DNA of 64,000 nucleotides. It comes from Roseburia zhanii. Lineage in GTDB: Bacteria > Bacillota > Clostridia > Lachnospirales > Lachnospiraceae. The notes beneath the pieces are model-generated. The model was given only the letters and a program-made list of their open reading frames with translations, did no database searches and was not told the DNA's origin. The position numbers and the translations under genes were made by a program. The stretch's first letter is position 1; each line of letters begins with the position of its first letter. The stretch spans positions 124,001 to 188,000 of the forward strand of contig NZ_JACOPH010000005.1 in NCBI RefSeq assembly GCF_014287635.1, given 5' to 3'. Positions 41,963 through 51,073 of this stretch are shown here, piece after piece.

Positions 41963-42164
41963 ATTTATACAAGGGTCAAGAAATCAGAAATCGTTCCTGC
42001 TTGCAGGATAAGATTTCTGACTTGTTGACCCGCTCACACATGAGGAAGTAGCGATTTCCTTTTGGAAATCGGCGGATTCCGAATGTGTGTAGAATTGCGG
42101 GAGTTGCACAGCAACGGAGCAATTCGTGTATCAAATGCGGGGCAAAATACCTTTTGACCCGCAT
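41963..42164 (+). ncRNA. Candidate structured RNA element, copy 2, leader of the surface protein gene
   Basis: Same plan as the copy at 38028-38226. Closing helix ATTTATAC (41963-41970) with GTAT-c-AAAT (42128-42136); hairpin I (41973-42031, 18 of 20 pairs plus TCCTGC/GCAGGA tip); hairpin II (42035-42089, CACACAT/ATGTGTG, the same tandem-GA internal loop, CGATTTCC/GGAAATCG tip); hairpin III (42092-42125, GAATTGC/GCAATTC, GGGA/GGA internal loop, inner GTTGC/GCAAC). A fourth hairpin follows (42135-42164, ATGCGGG/CCCGCAT) and repeats the TTGACCCGC of hairpin I, so alternative pairing is possible. Confidence 0.65.
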
Positions 42165-42212
42165 ATCATAGGGGCAACTCATTAAAATAAAATATAGAAA
42201 AGGAGAAAGATT

Positions 42213-45200
42213 ATGACAAATCTGAAAAAGAAAGCATGGCTATTTCTGGCACTGTTTGCCTTATTGACACTGCTTCCACTGTCTGCTGCCAAAGTGAAAG
42301 CAGACGAGAAATCACCCGCTGCAAGCGGCACTTTAGGGAAAACAAAGGTCACTTATACCTTCGACGAAGAAAGCGGTACACTGACCTTGTCCGGCACCGG
42401 ATATACCCCAACGTATTCCGGCAATGATACCCCGTTCTATCAATGCACAACGATCAAGCATATTGTGATCGAAGAAGGTGTCACAAGCTTACGTCAATGG
42501 CTCTTTTATGAACTTACCGGTGTGGAAAGCGTATCCATTCCATCTACCGTTACCTCGATTGACCGTGATGCATTTGCAGGTACATCTGTAATCGGGGACG
42601 GCTTTACGATCTCTGCTGACAATACAGAGTTTACAAGTGTAGACGGCTCTTTATTTAATAAGAACAAGACCATCTTGTATAAATATGCTGATAAAGATGC
42701 TTCTGTATATGAAGATTATACGATTCCGTCTGGTGTCACTATGATCTATGGCAATGCATTTTGTTCTGAAACTACGCTTGGCACTTTGACTTTAACTGGT
42801 AAAGCATTACAATTAAATGAATATGCACTCAGCGAACCACAGATCAAACATCTGGTGCTTGGGGAAGGTGTCACTTTTTTAGCTGCCAAAAACAAACTGT
42901 CAGCTGCAACACTTTTAGATACTGAGATTACGATTCCGGCATCATTAAAAGAATTACAGAATAGTGGCAGCAATCTTTTTGAAAATACCAAATTTGAAAA
43001 CATCCATGTAGCCGACAACCACCCGAATTATTATGAAATCGACGGTGTTGTGATTGACCGAAATACAAACGAACTTGTATTTTATCCACGCGGCAGAAAA
43101 GATACTTCTTATACAACCCCTGACAAGGTATCTTCCATTGCAAAATATGCCATCCAGAATGACAATCTGAAATCCGTTACGTTATCATATAATGTAGAAA
43201 AATTAAATTCCACAGCTATTTACGGTTCTTCTATTGAAACATATACCGTTCTCAATCCATTTATGGAATGTGCAGACACAGTCTTTGGGATCAATAATAA
43301 ACTGCCAAGCTTAAAAGAGATCCGTACTTACAAAAATTCGACACTGACTGCTTATATTTATCTAAAAGACATTAATTTCATTAACAAACTGTCTTATCTG
43401 CCGGATTGTGAAACACACACGATCGACGCAGACAGACATATCGATCCTACCTGTACGGAAAATGGAAAGGATCTCTGCCACATCTGTGGTACACAGATCG
43501 AGAATCCTGCCCTTGAGCCTTTAGGACATGACTATGTTACAACGATCGTAGAGCCTACCTGTGCTTCTAAAGGATTTACGCTCCATTCCTGTTCGCGTGG
43601 GGACAGTGTCTATGCAGATAACGAAACAGAAATGCTTTCAGAACATGTCATGGAAGATGCTGATATGGCAGACTATGACAGCAGCACAAATGAAGAAATC
43701 CACTCCTGTAAGTATCGCCGTTCGGTAGAAATTCCGATTGCCCAGATACTTCCGGAATCAGCACATCCTTATGATAATAACCTTGACACCACTTATGAAC
43801 TGTCCTATCCGGGAGCAAAGAAGATCAAGATCAAATTTGATGATAAGTCAATCCTCGCTCCATATGACAGGATAAAGTTCTATAAGAACTCCGTTTCAAA
43901 TGCAAACCTCTTACAGTCCATAGGTCCCGGTAATCATTACGATCAGGAATTTACATTTGAAACTGACCATCTGATCATAAACCTGACTTCAGATGCAAAA
44001 GATACCAATTATGGATTTAAGGTCATTTCCGCAACTGCAATCACAGATGGCTGTGGATATATTGAACGTAAGAAACATACGGCACACTTAGAAACAGCAA
44101 TAGATGGCACTCCGTCTACCTGTACCACGAAGGGTGAAACAAAATACATGTGTATCATCTGTGCCGCAACATGGACAACGGAAGATGAACTTGCACCACA
44201 CGTTCCAAGACCAAGTTATCGTGTAGAACCAACCTGTACAAAAGATGGTTATGATAAATGTACCTACTGTGAAGCCATCATCCCAAATCCTGATTTAGGA
44301 AAGCTGGGACACGACTACACAGATACCGTTGCAGCACCGACCTGTTTTTCGGAAGGTTATACCCTGCACAGATGTAAACGCTGTCATCTTGCTTATAAGG
44401 ATAACATTACTCCAAAAACCGCATCGCATACATTCGGTGATGTCTACTATGATACAGCCACGAAGGAAGAAGTCAGGGAATGTACAGCCGGACATGCATC
44501 ACAGACATTCACTGAAAACCTTCCTGAATCTGTACATCCTTTTAAAGATACATCAACGGAATATTATGAGGTCTCCTGTCCCGGTGCCACTAAAATAGAA
44601 ATCGCATTTGATGAAACAACTGATCTTAAATCTGAGATCAGCACAGGTGCCATACATGTTTATGATACAAATGAAGATGTTGCAAATTATTTAGAATTTT
44701 TACAAAATGACATTCCTTCAAAGACAAGAACCTATGATACTGACAATGTACTTCTGAAAGTAAATTATTCGGCAGGATGCTATGGTTTTAAAATCAAATC
44801 CGTAACTGCTTATTATGAGCCATGTAACCATACAGAACGGACACCACATACCGAACATACCGAAATTGTGAAAAATGATACAGATTCTACCTGTCAGACT
44901 AAAGGAAAAACAACCTATTTCTGCACCCTGTGTAATCAGACAACCAGAATTGTTGAAAAAGAACTTGCAGACCACAGTTATTTAGGCGGTAAATGCAGAT
45001 GGTGTGATGAAGAACATCATGTTGGCGGTTTTTCCAACATCAATGTCGATGAATTTGGTATCTTAACCTGGGATGCAGTAGATAATGCGGATTTTTATAG
45101 CGTCTTTCTGCGTGACAAAGAAGCTACCGACAAGTCTTATCAGATGATCACCAGTCGTCTGGCACAGACACGCTTTGATCTTTCTTCCTTTATAGAAGAT

Positions 45201-45815
45201 GGCAAAACTTACTACATCGGACTTTGGGGAATGAGTGAAACTTATGATGATGATGTAGATAGTATTCCATTTGAATTTACTTATCATGCGCACAAACATG
45301 ATTTTAGCGGTAACAAACAATTCTGTACCTGTGGTGCCAAAAATCCTGACTATGTCGATCCATCCACCACACCAGTGACACCTTCCGAGCCTCCCACACC
45401 GTCGAAGCCATCACAGGGTACAACCGGTACTCCTGCACCGGTAACACCAGCTCCGTCACAGACAACGGAAGGAACGGATACCACACAGACACCAGCTAAT
45501 TCCGAAACACCGCAGAATACGGTAACCGCACCAAAAGCGACGTCCATCAAGTCGGTAAAAGGTAAGAAAAAATCTGTGCTGATCAAATGGAAAAAGGTCA
45601 AAGATGCAAACGGATATGAAATCCAGCTTGCTACAGATAAAAAATTTAAAAAGAATAAAAAGACCATAACGATCAAAAAGCAGACAACACGTACAACCGC
45701 AAAGAAATTAAAAGCAAAGAAAAAATACTTTGTACGCATCCGTACTTATAAGGTTGTAAATGGTAAAAAAACTTATGCTTCATGGTCAAAAGTGAAAACT
45801 GTGAGAACAAAATAA
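42213..45815 (+). CDS. Large secreted surface protein: leucine-rich repeats, Cys modules, CUB-like domains, FnIII-like end
   Basis: A 1200-residue protein with a signal peptide (KKKAWLFLALFALLTLLPLSAA, cut near residue 31). Residues about 35-385 are BspA-type leucine-rich repeats. Then come repeated Cys modules of the form PTC-x-x-x-G plus CxxC (about 395-470, 625-680, 690-745, 885-930, and a last CxxC near 938), often ending in LGHDY, alternating with two duplicated beta domains (about 505-615 and 765-870) that begin with PESxHP and resemble CUB domains. A Pro/Thr linker (about 1047-1105) and an FnIII-like, Lys-rich end (IKWKKVKDANGYEIQLATDK) close it. No LPXTG or C-terminal helix. Adhesion or matrix binding is likely. 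Confidence 0.8.
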   Translation: MTNLKKKAWLFLALFALLTLLPLSAAKVKADEKSPAASGTLGKTKVTYTFDEESGTLTLSGTGYTPTYSGNDTPFYQCTTIKHIVIEEGVTSLRQWLFYELTGVESVSIPSTVTSIDRDAFAGTSVIGDGFTISADNTEFTSVDGSLFNKNKTILYKYADKDASVYEDYTIPSGVTMIYGNAFCSETTLGTLTLTGKALQLNEYALSEPQIKHLVLGEGVTFLAAKNKLSAATLLDTEITIPASLKELQNSGSNLFENTKFENIHVADNHPNYYEIDGVVIDRNTNELVFYPRGRKDTSYTTPDKVSSIAKYAIQNDNLKSVTLSYNVEKLNSTAIYGSSIETYTVLNPFMECADTVFGINNKLPSLKEIRTYKNSTLTAYIYLKDINFINKLSYLPDCETHTIDADRHIDPTCTENGKDLCHICGTQIENPALEPLGHDYVTTIVEPTCASKGFTLHSCSRGDSVYADNETEMLSEHVMEDADMADYDSSTNEEIHSCKYRRSVEIPIAQILPESAHPYDNNLDTTYELSYPGAKKIKIKFDDKSILAPYDRIKFYKNSVSNANLLQSIGPGNHYDQEFTFETDHLIINLTSDAKDTNYGFKVISATAITDGCGYIERKKHTAHLETAIDGTPSTCTTKGETKYMCIICAATWTTEDELAPHVPRPSYRVEPTCTKDGYDKCTYCEAIIPNPDLGKLGHDYTDTVAAPTCFSEGYTLHRCKRCHLAYKDNITPKTASHTFGDVYYDTATKEEVRECTAGHASQTFTENLPESVHPFKDTSTEYYEVSCPGATKIEIAFDETTDLKSEISTGAIHVYDTNEDVANYLEFLQNDIPSKTRTYDTDNVLLKVNYSAGCYGFKIKSVTAYYEPCNHTERTPHTEHTEIVKNDTDSTCQTKGKTTYFCTLCNQTTRIVEKELADHSYLGGKCRWCDEEHHVGGFSNINVDEFGILTWDAVDNADFYSVFLRDKEATDKSYQMITSRLAQTRFDLSSFIEDGKTYYIGLWGMSETYDDDVDSIPFEFTYHAHKHDFSGNKQFCTCGAKNPDYVDPSTTPVTPSEPPTPSKPSQGTTGTPAPVTPAPSQTTEGTDTTQTPANSETPQNTVTAPKATSIKSVKGKKKSVLIKWKKVKDANGYEIQLATDKKFKKNKKTITIKKQTTRTTAKKLKAKKKYFVRIRTYKVVNGKKTYASWSKVKTVRTK

Positions 45816-45825
45816 TGAAAATGAT

Positions 45826-45862
45826 AAGAGCTGATCACCATAAAAAGTGATCAGCTCTCTTA
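45826..45862. terminator. Bidirectional terminator between surface protein gene and cob operon
   Basis: AGAGCTGATCAC pairs with GTGATCAGCTCT around an 8-base loop; it overlaps the last codon of cbiA and serves both convergent units. Confidence 0.8.
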
Positions 45863-47233
45863 TTTCTGCCTATATTCTATGGTTTTTTCTACAAAACGCT
45901 TTGCAAATAGTGGGTTAGAAGGATAGTAAAGATGTGGAAATCCCATCCAGTGATCCTTTCCTGCGATCACACAGGGATAACTTCTGCCTGTAACCGGTTT
46001 TATGGCAGTACAGTCATTACCATTTTTTTCACTGTCATAATAATGAAATTCATGTCCCCGTATCCGTTCTCCTTCCCCTAAAAAATGATTGCCGGATTCC
46101 TGTATTTCGATATATCCAAAACGAACTAATTTTCCGGTATCATAACAATCTGCTAAAACTGCTCCGACCATAGGATAGGAATGGTCATCCTGAGTCCGGA
46201 TTGCTTTATGCAGATACATAAAACCACCACACTCTGCAACAACCGGCATACCATCTTCTATCTTTTTCCGTATATCCTCTCGCATTGCTGTATTTTTACT
46301 GAGTTCTGCTGCATATAATTCAGGATAGCCGCCCACTAACAATATCCCGCTGCACCCATAGGGTAATGCCTGATCGTGGATTGGTGAAAAATATGCTATC
46401 TTTGCACCATATTCCTGTAATAACCGAAGATTATCCTCATAGAAAAAACAAAACGCTTCATCTTTTGCCACAGCAATCACAGGGGCATCTTCTGTGGGGG
46501 TCTTTTTTGGGCTCTCATCTAAAACCTTTTCACAGGAAAGATCTGCTGCAGCTTTTGCTATTTCCATGATCTGCTTTATAGAAACTGTCATCTGAATTTC
46601 TTCTGACACTTCCTTTAGTTTTTCTTTGATATCTTCCATTTCAGTTGGCATTTTAAGTCCTAAATGTCTGCTTTCTATCTGAAACTGCCGTTTATCCGGA
46701 AAATATCCTACAACAGCAATGTCTAATTCTTTCTCGATCAAAGGCCTGAGCATTTCATAATATCCCTTAGACATCCGGTTTAAGATCACACCTTTGATCA
46801 GATGTTCACTATCATATGCTAAAAATCCACCGATCAATGGAATGACAGAACGCCCCATTCCCTTTGCATCTATCACTAAGATAACCGGAGTCTTTGTCAC
46901 TTTTGCCAGATGATAAGACGATCCTTCCTCTCTTACACCGGAAAGTCCGTCAAAAAGTCCCATAACGCCTTCTAAAACTGCAATATCAGCTTTGCCTGCA
47001 CTCTTTTCAAAACTCTTTTTTGTTTTTTCTTCTCCTGTAAAAAAAGTATCCAGATTTTTAGATGGAATACCGATCACCTTGCGATGAAACATGGGATCGA
47101 TGTAATCAGGTCCACACTTAAAAGATATGACCTTCTGTCCCATATCTTTAAATGTCTGTAATAATGCACATGTCATGATCGTTTTTCCGCTTCCGCTTTT
47201 CGGTGCAGCGATCATCAACCGGTTAATTTTCAT
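45860..47233 (-). CDS. cbiA: Cobyrinate a,c-diamide synthase
   Basis: A 457-residue glutamine amidotransferase that amidates the a and c side chains of cobyrinate using ATP. The N-terminal ATP-binding domain has APKSGSGKT at residues 10-18 and a dethiobiotin-synthase-like fold; the class I glutaminase domain in the C-terminal half has the nucleophile Cys in VVAECGGFMYL and later the GHEFHYYDSEK segment. It overlaps the end of the CbiJ-E-T gene by 11 bases and is the last gene of the operon. Confidence 0.95.
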   Translation of the reverse strand: MKINRLMIAAPKSGSGKTIMTCALLQTFKDMGQKVISFKCGPDYIDPMFHRKVIGIPSKNLDTFFTGEEKTKKSFEKSAGKADIAVLEGVMGLFDGLSGVREEGSSYHLAKVTKTPVILVIDAKGMGRSVIPLIGGFLAYDSEHLIKGVILNRMSKGYYEMLRPLIEKELDIAVVGYFPDKRQFQIESRHLGLKMPTEMEDIKEKLKEVSEEIQMTVSIKQIMEIAKAAADLSCEKVLDESPKKTPTEDAPVIAVAKDEAFCFFYEDNLRLLQEYGAKIAYFSPIHDQALPYGCSGILLVGGYPELYAAELSKNTAMREDIRKKIEDGMPVVAECGGFMYLHKAIRTQDDHSYPMVGAVLADCYDTGKLVRFGYIEIQESGNHFLGEGERIRGHEFHYYDSEKNGNDCTAIKPVTGRSYPCVIAGKDHWMGFPHLYYPSNPLFAKRFVEKTIEYRQK

Positions 47234-49277
47234 CCTGCATCACCTCTCTAAATGAAAATGAACAGATCCAGACAGGATTTTCTGCCTGCATCAGATGGTA
47301 GTTTCCAAGATGTCTGCTCCTGCTAACCTGCATCAGGATCACATCTTCCTCTCTGACCGGAAACAGGGATAAAACCTCTTTCATTTCACAGATAGTTTCC
47401 ATGCTGACCGCATTGAGCACGATCCGCATATGTGGATTTTTCTGATACAAAACAGTTAAAATCTCTTTTAACTTTTCACCACTCCCACCGATAAATGCAT
47501 GGGTAGGTACCGGAAGTTTTAAAAGTCCCTCCGGTGCTTCTGCTCTGATGATCTGTATATTTTCGAGTTCTGCTTTTTTCTGATTCTTTTCAATCAGATT
47601 GGCTGCCTCTGCCTTCTTTTCGATAGCAAATACACTGACACTTGAAGATAGTCCTGCTATCTCAACTGCAATCGATCCTGTTCCACTTCCAATATCATAT
47701 ACGACTGCATTCTGATGTAATTTCAGCTTACAGATGCTGACATCCCTGACTTCTTCTTTTGTCATAGGCACCCGCTCCCTGATAAATTCTGCATCTGCCT
47801 TTCCATGTGTCAGCCGTTTTTCTTCTGCCTCTGGATTTTGGATCAGACAGGTATAGAGTCCTTCTTTTGATATTGCAGTACATTCTTCAGGAGTCAGTGT
47901 AAGTATCTGCTGATCAGGATAAGATAAGTGGTAGCCTGCTGTCACTATACATTGTTCTAAACCGGCATTAACTAATAACTGACCTAATGCCCTGACATCC
48001 GATGCTCCTGACATTAACAAAAACAGTTTCTTTTCATGCCGGATCTTCTGTGTAAGATTCCTTATTTTTTTCCCATGTATACTGCATATGGCAGCATCCT
48101 GATAACTTTCTCCGATACAGGCAGCTAAATAAGCAACCGACGAAATACCTGACAGTATACGGACAGATGCATACAACCGCTTTGCATCAATCTCTGTCTG
48201 TAATGCCTGATATAATTTCTGACACCCACTGTAAAAACCACTATCACCGGAAAAAAGCACAACTATTTTTCTGCTTTCTCCCATCCACTCTTTTCCCTGC
48301 ATCTGTTTTAAATAGGGAATGATCTGATCTGCTGTATACAAAGGCTTTTTTTCGATTCGTGCCTGATATCCTGCGATCATCCTCTCTGCCCCTAATAATA
48401 CATCCGCACTTTCTATTGCCTGTCTCACTTCTTCAGTAAGGTTCTCCCTGCTTCCCATGCCTACACCGGCAAGTATCACTTCAAACGGTCTGTTCCATCT
48501 GATCTCTTTTTCACAGATCTCCTCTAACCGTTTAGAGACTTCCCAAAAAGAATATCCTTCTTCTTCTCTCTCCTGGCCGATCACAAATGTCAATATTCCG
48601 GCTCTTTTTGCCGCTTCTGTTTTTTCTTTATAACCACCGGCTCTGCCGCTTCTTTTCGTCACAAGACACTTGATCTGGTATTGTCTTATCATGGCTTCAT
48701 TCATCTCTGTGGTAAATGGTCCCTGCAATGCCAGTATCTGTTTTCCTGCGATCCCATGCTCCATACAGATACTAAGGCTCTCCATTCCCGGTAATATGCG
48801 CACATAAAGCCTGTGTTTCAATGCTTCATCTGATGCATAGACTGCTAATTCCTTACTTCCGGTCGTAAGAAGGATATTCCCTTCTACCTGTTCTAATGCC
48901 TTTGCGCAGGATTTGTGATCCTCAAATGTAACGATCTGACCGTTTCTGCCATCGCAGTCTTTTTCATCTACTTCTCTCTTTAAACGCAGATACGGGATCC
49001 TGGTGTCTTTCATGCTCTCCTTAATATTTTCCGTCACAACGGCTGCGTAAGGATGTGTGGCATCTACAACAGCTGCAAAATCATGCTCTGCTAAAAACTT
49101 CTGCATCTCTTTTTGATCCATTCTCCCCTGATGAACCGTTCTATAAGGATGCTCTCCTAAAACAATCTCTCCATATTCCGTCGCAACACATACGGTATGT
49201 GCAATGCCTGCTTCTGCTAAACATTCCGATAATTTTCTTCCTTCAGTTGTTCCTGCAAATATCAGTATTTCTTTCAA
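47223..49277 (-). CDS. CbiJ-CbiE-CbiT fusion: precorrin-6A reductase and precorrin-6Y/7 methyltransferase-decarboxylase
   Basis: A 684-residue three-part protein. Residues about 1-250 are CbiJ/CobK (FAGTTEGRKLSECL, then VDATHPYAAVVTENI), reducing precorrin-6A. About 265-470 is the CbiE C5 methyltransferase (VILAGVGMGSRENLTEEV, LFSGDSGFYSG). About 490-684 is CbiT, the C15 methyltransferase/decarboxylase (VYDIGSGTGSIAVEIAGL SAM-binding motif, HAFIGGSGEKLKEIL). CbiE-CbiT fusion (CobL) is common; the added CbiJ part is rarer but known in clostridia. It overlaps cbiH by 35 bases. Confidence 0.93.
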   Translation of the reverse strand: MKEILIFAGTTEGRKLSECLAEAGIAHTVCVATEYGEIVLGEHPYRTVHQGRMDQKEMQKFLAEHDFAAVVDATHPYAAVVTENIKESMKDTRIPYLRLKREVDEKDCDGRNGQIVTFEDHKSCAKALEQVEGNILLTTGSKELAVYASDEALKHRLYVRILPGMESLSICMEHGIAGKQILALQGPFTTEMNEAMIRQYQIKCLVTKRSGRAGGYKEKTEAAKRAGILTFVIGQEREEEGYSFWEVSKRLEEICEKEIRWNRPFEVILAGVGMGSRENLTEEVRQAIESADVLLGAERMIAGYQARIEKKPLYTADQIIPYLKQMQGKEWMGESRKIVVLFSGDSGFYSGCQKLYQALQTEIDAKRLYASVRILSGISSVAYLAACIGESYQDAAICSIHGKKIRNLTQKIRHEKKLFLLMSGASDVRALGQLLVNAGLEQCIVTAGYHLSYPDQQILTLTPEECTAISKEGLYTCLIQNPEAEEKRLTHGKADAEFIRERVPMTKEEVRDVSICKLKLHQNAVVYDIGSGTGSIAVEIAGLSSSVSVFAIEKKAEAANLIEKNQKKAELENIQIIRAEAPEGLLKLPVPTHAFIGGSGEKLKEILTVLYQKNPHMRIVLNAVSMETICEMKEVLSLFPVREEDVILMQVSRSRHLGNYHLMQAENPVWICSFSFREVMQDEN

Positions 49278-50004
49278 TTTGATACCCTCTCTTTGTCAGC
49301 AGTTTTCCATTGACAATACTTGAATTTGAATTGCCGATAAATACTGTTGTAAACATATTTACTTCTGTTTCCCTTAATTCTTTTAATGTACAGGTTACTG
49401 CTTTTGTACCTTCCCTGCCAATGTTTTCCACGTAACCACAAGCACGCTCCTCCTCGATCACCTGTAACAGAATATCACAGGCTCTCATCAGATAATCTTT
49501 TCTCTTATGGCTTGATGGATTGTAAATAGCAATGACAAAATCCCCCTCTGCTGCAGCGATCAGACGTTTTTTTATCTTTTCCCATGGTGTCAGCAGGTCA
49601 CTTAAACTGATAACACAAAAATCATGGTTTAACGGTGCTCCTAACACAGCCGCCCCGCTGCACGCTGCTGTAATTCCGGGAATCACTGTAAGTTCTATAT
49701 CAGGATATTCCCTGTTTAATTCATACATTAAAGAAGCTAGTCCATAGATCCCTGCATCACCACTACAGATCAAGGCTACCTGTTTTCCCTTTGCCGCTTC
49801 TTCAAAACACAGTCTGCACCGTTTTGTTTCCTGCTTCATCGGAGTGGTCATCATTTCTTTCTCTGCAAACCGCTCCCCTAATAGTTTGATATAGACCGTA
49901 TAACCGATAATGACATCGGATGCTTCTAATGCTTCTAGTGCTTCTACTGTCATCATTTCTTCTTTCCCCGGTCCCATTCCTATAATATAGATCCTATTCT
50001 TCAC
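49243..50004 (-). CDS. cbiH: Precorrin-3B / cobalt-precorrin-3 C17-methyltransferase
   Basis: A 253-residue tetrapyrrole methylase that methylates C17 with ring contraction. Family motifs: IYIIGMGPGKEEMMTVEALEAL at the start, the SAM loop ICSGDAGIYGLASLM, PGITAACSGAAVLGAPL, DFCVISLSDLLTPWEKI and VIAIYNPSSHKRKDY, the last two typical of CbiH/CobJ. It overlaps cbiG by 11 bases and the following fusion gene by 35. Confidence 0.94.
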   Translation of the reverse strand: MKNRIYIIGMGPGKEEMMTVEALEALEASDVIIGYTVYIKLLGERFAEKEMMTTPMKQETKRCRLCFEEAAKGKQVALICSGDAGIYGLASLMYELNREYPDIELTVIPGITAACSGAAVLGAPLNHDFCVISLSDLLTPWEKIKKRLIAAAEGDFVIAIYNPSSHKRKDYLMRACDILLQVIEEERACGYVENIGREGTKAVTCTLKELRETEVNMFTTVFIGNSNSSIVNGKLLTKRGYQIERNTDICRNN

Positions 50005-51073
50005 TAAAAGACACCTTCCATTCTCTTTTTGAAATTGCGATCGTCATTCCATTTTCTGCATGTTTCCCTAAAATGATCTTTCCGTCCATTCCGCAAGCTG
50101 CAAGAGCTGCCCGTTCACATACATTATCAACACCGACCTGTTCTTTTACAAAATCAGATACATGAAATTCCCCTTTTACTTCCTGTAATTGTGCTGATGA
50201 AAACGTATAAAACGGGATTCGTTTCTTCCTGCTAAAACTAAGAAATCCTTCCTCGTTTTTCTTCTGCTCTATTGATGCTAATGCTACTATCTGTTCTTCA
50301 TCGATCCCTGCCATTTTTATGGTTCTATGGATCAGTTCTTCTATCGCATCTGCTTCTTTTCCTTTTTTGCAGCCCATTCCAATGATATATTCTTTTGGTC
50401 TTAACAAAAGCAATGCATCTGTTTCTGTTTTGTCAGCTGTGATCAGGACATCTGCTGTCTGTACCGGTGGATATGGGATGAACCGAATACCAGACGGACA
50501 TTCAGATGGATCTGAAAGATGTCCTGCCTCTACAGATATTGTAATTTCCCTGCCTGCTAATACTTTTGCAGATATCTTTGCGATCCCGTCTTTATTGACA
50601 ACATGAAGACCGTTTCTCTTTGCAAATAAATCCACAGCAAATTTCCGGTTAATATCTGTTGCCGTTGTGATCACAGGAACCGCACCTATCTTTTCTGCTA
50701 TCCGACAGGCAGTTTCATTTGCACCGCCCATGTGACCGGAAAGTATGGGAATGATATACCTTCCCTTCTCATCTGCCACAAGCACCGGACTATCCTTCCG
50801 TTTATCCGTTATACATGGTGCAACTGCCCTGACTGCGATTCCACATGCGCCTATAAACAGCAGGGTATGATGTGCCTGCATCTGCTTTTTTGTCCATTCC
50901 CCGATACGCTCCTCTACGAACTCCACCGGAAAGAAAGACTCTGTGCTTTGGATATATGAACACTTTGCAGCAACCGCAATATCTTCTGATCCCATATCAC
51001 AGGCACATGTTTGTGCGATTTTCTGTGCCAATTGTAACCCCTGCTCCGTAAAACTAATGATTCTTAGTCCCAT
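49994..51073 (-). CDS. cbiG: Cobalt-precorrin-5A hydrolase
   Basis: A 359-residue CbiG that opens the delta-lactone of cobalt-precorrin-5A, releasing acetaldehyde, a step specific to the anaerobic pathway. The N-terminal part has FIGACGIAVRAVAPCITDKRKDSPVLV and ILSGHMGGANETA; the C-terminal CobE/GbiG domain begins near 245 with IIGMGCKKGKEADAIEELI. I start it at ATG 51073 (AAAGGA upstream), inside the cbiF end by 20 bases; the extra upstream codons lack a site. Confidence 0.93.
   Translation of the reverse strand: MGLRIISFTEQGLQLAQKIAQTCACDMGSEDIAVAAKCSYIQSTESFFPVEFVEERIGEWTKKQMQAHHTLLFIGACGIAVRAVAPCITDKRKDSPVLVADEKGRYIIPILSGHMGGANETACRIAEKIGAVPVITTATDINRKFAVDLFAKRNGLHVVNKDGIAKISAKVLAGREITISVEAGHLSDPSECPSGIRFIPYPPVQTADVLITADKTETDALLLLRPKEYIIGMGCKKGKEADAIEELIHRTIKMAGIDEEQIVALASIEQKKNEEGFLSFSRKKRIPFYTFSSAQLQEVKGEFHVSDFVKEQVGVDNVCERAALAACGMDGKIILGKHAENGMTIAISKREWKVSFSEE

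Noticed and set aside
41963..42164. Transposon end or miniature inverted-repeat element for the two RNA-like copies
   Set aside because: No target-site duplication, transposase or conserved terminal sequence is seen, and the helices covary rather than being copied; still not excluded.
41976..42182. Minus-strand open frame of 68 codons within the surface protein leader
   Set aside because: It is an artefact of the hairpin-rich RNA element, with no ribosome site and Cys/Arg-rich nonsense.
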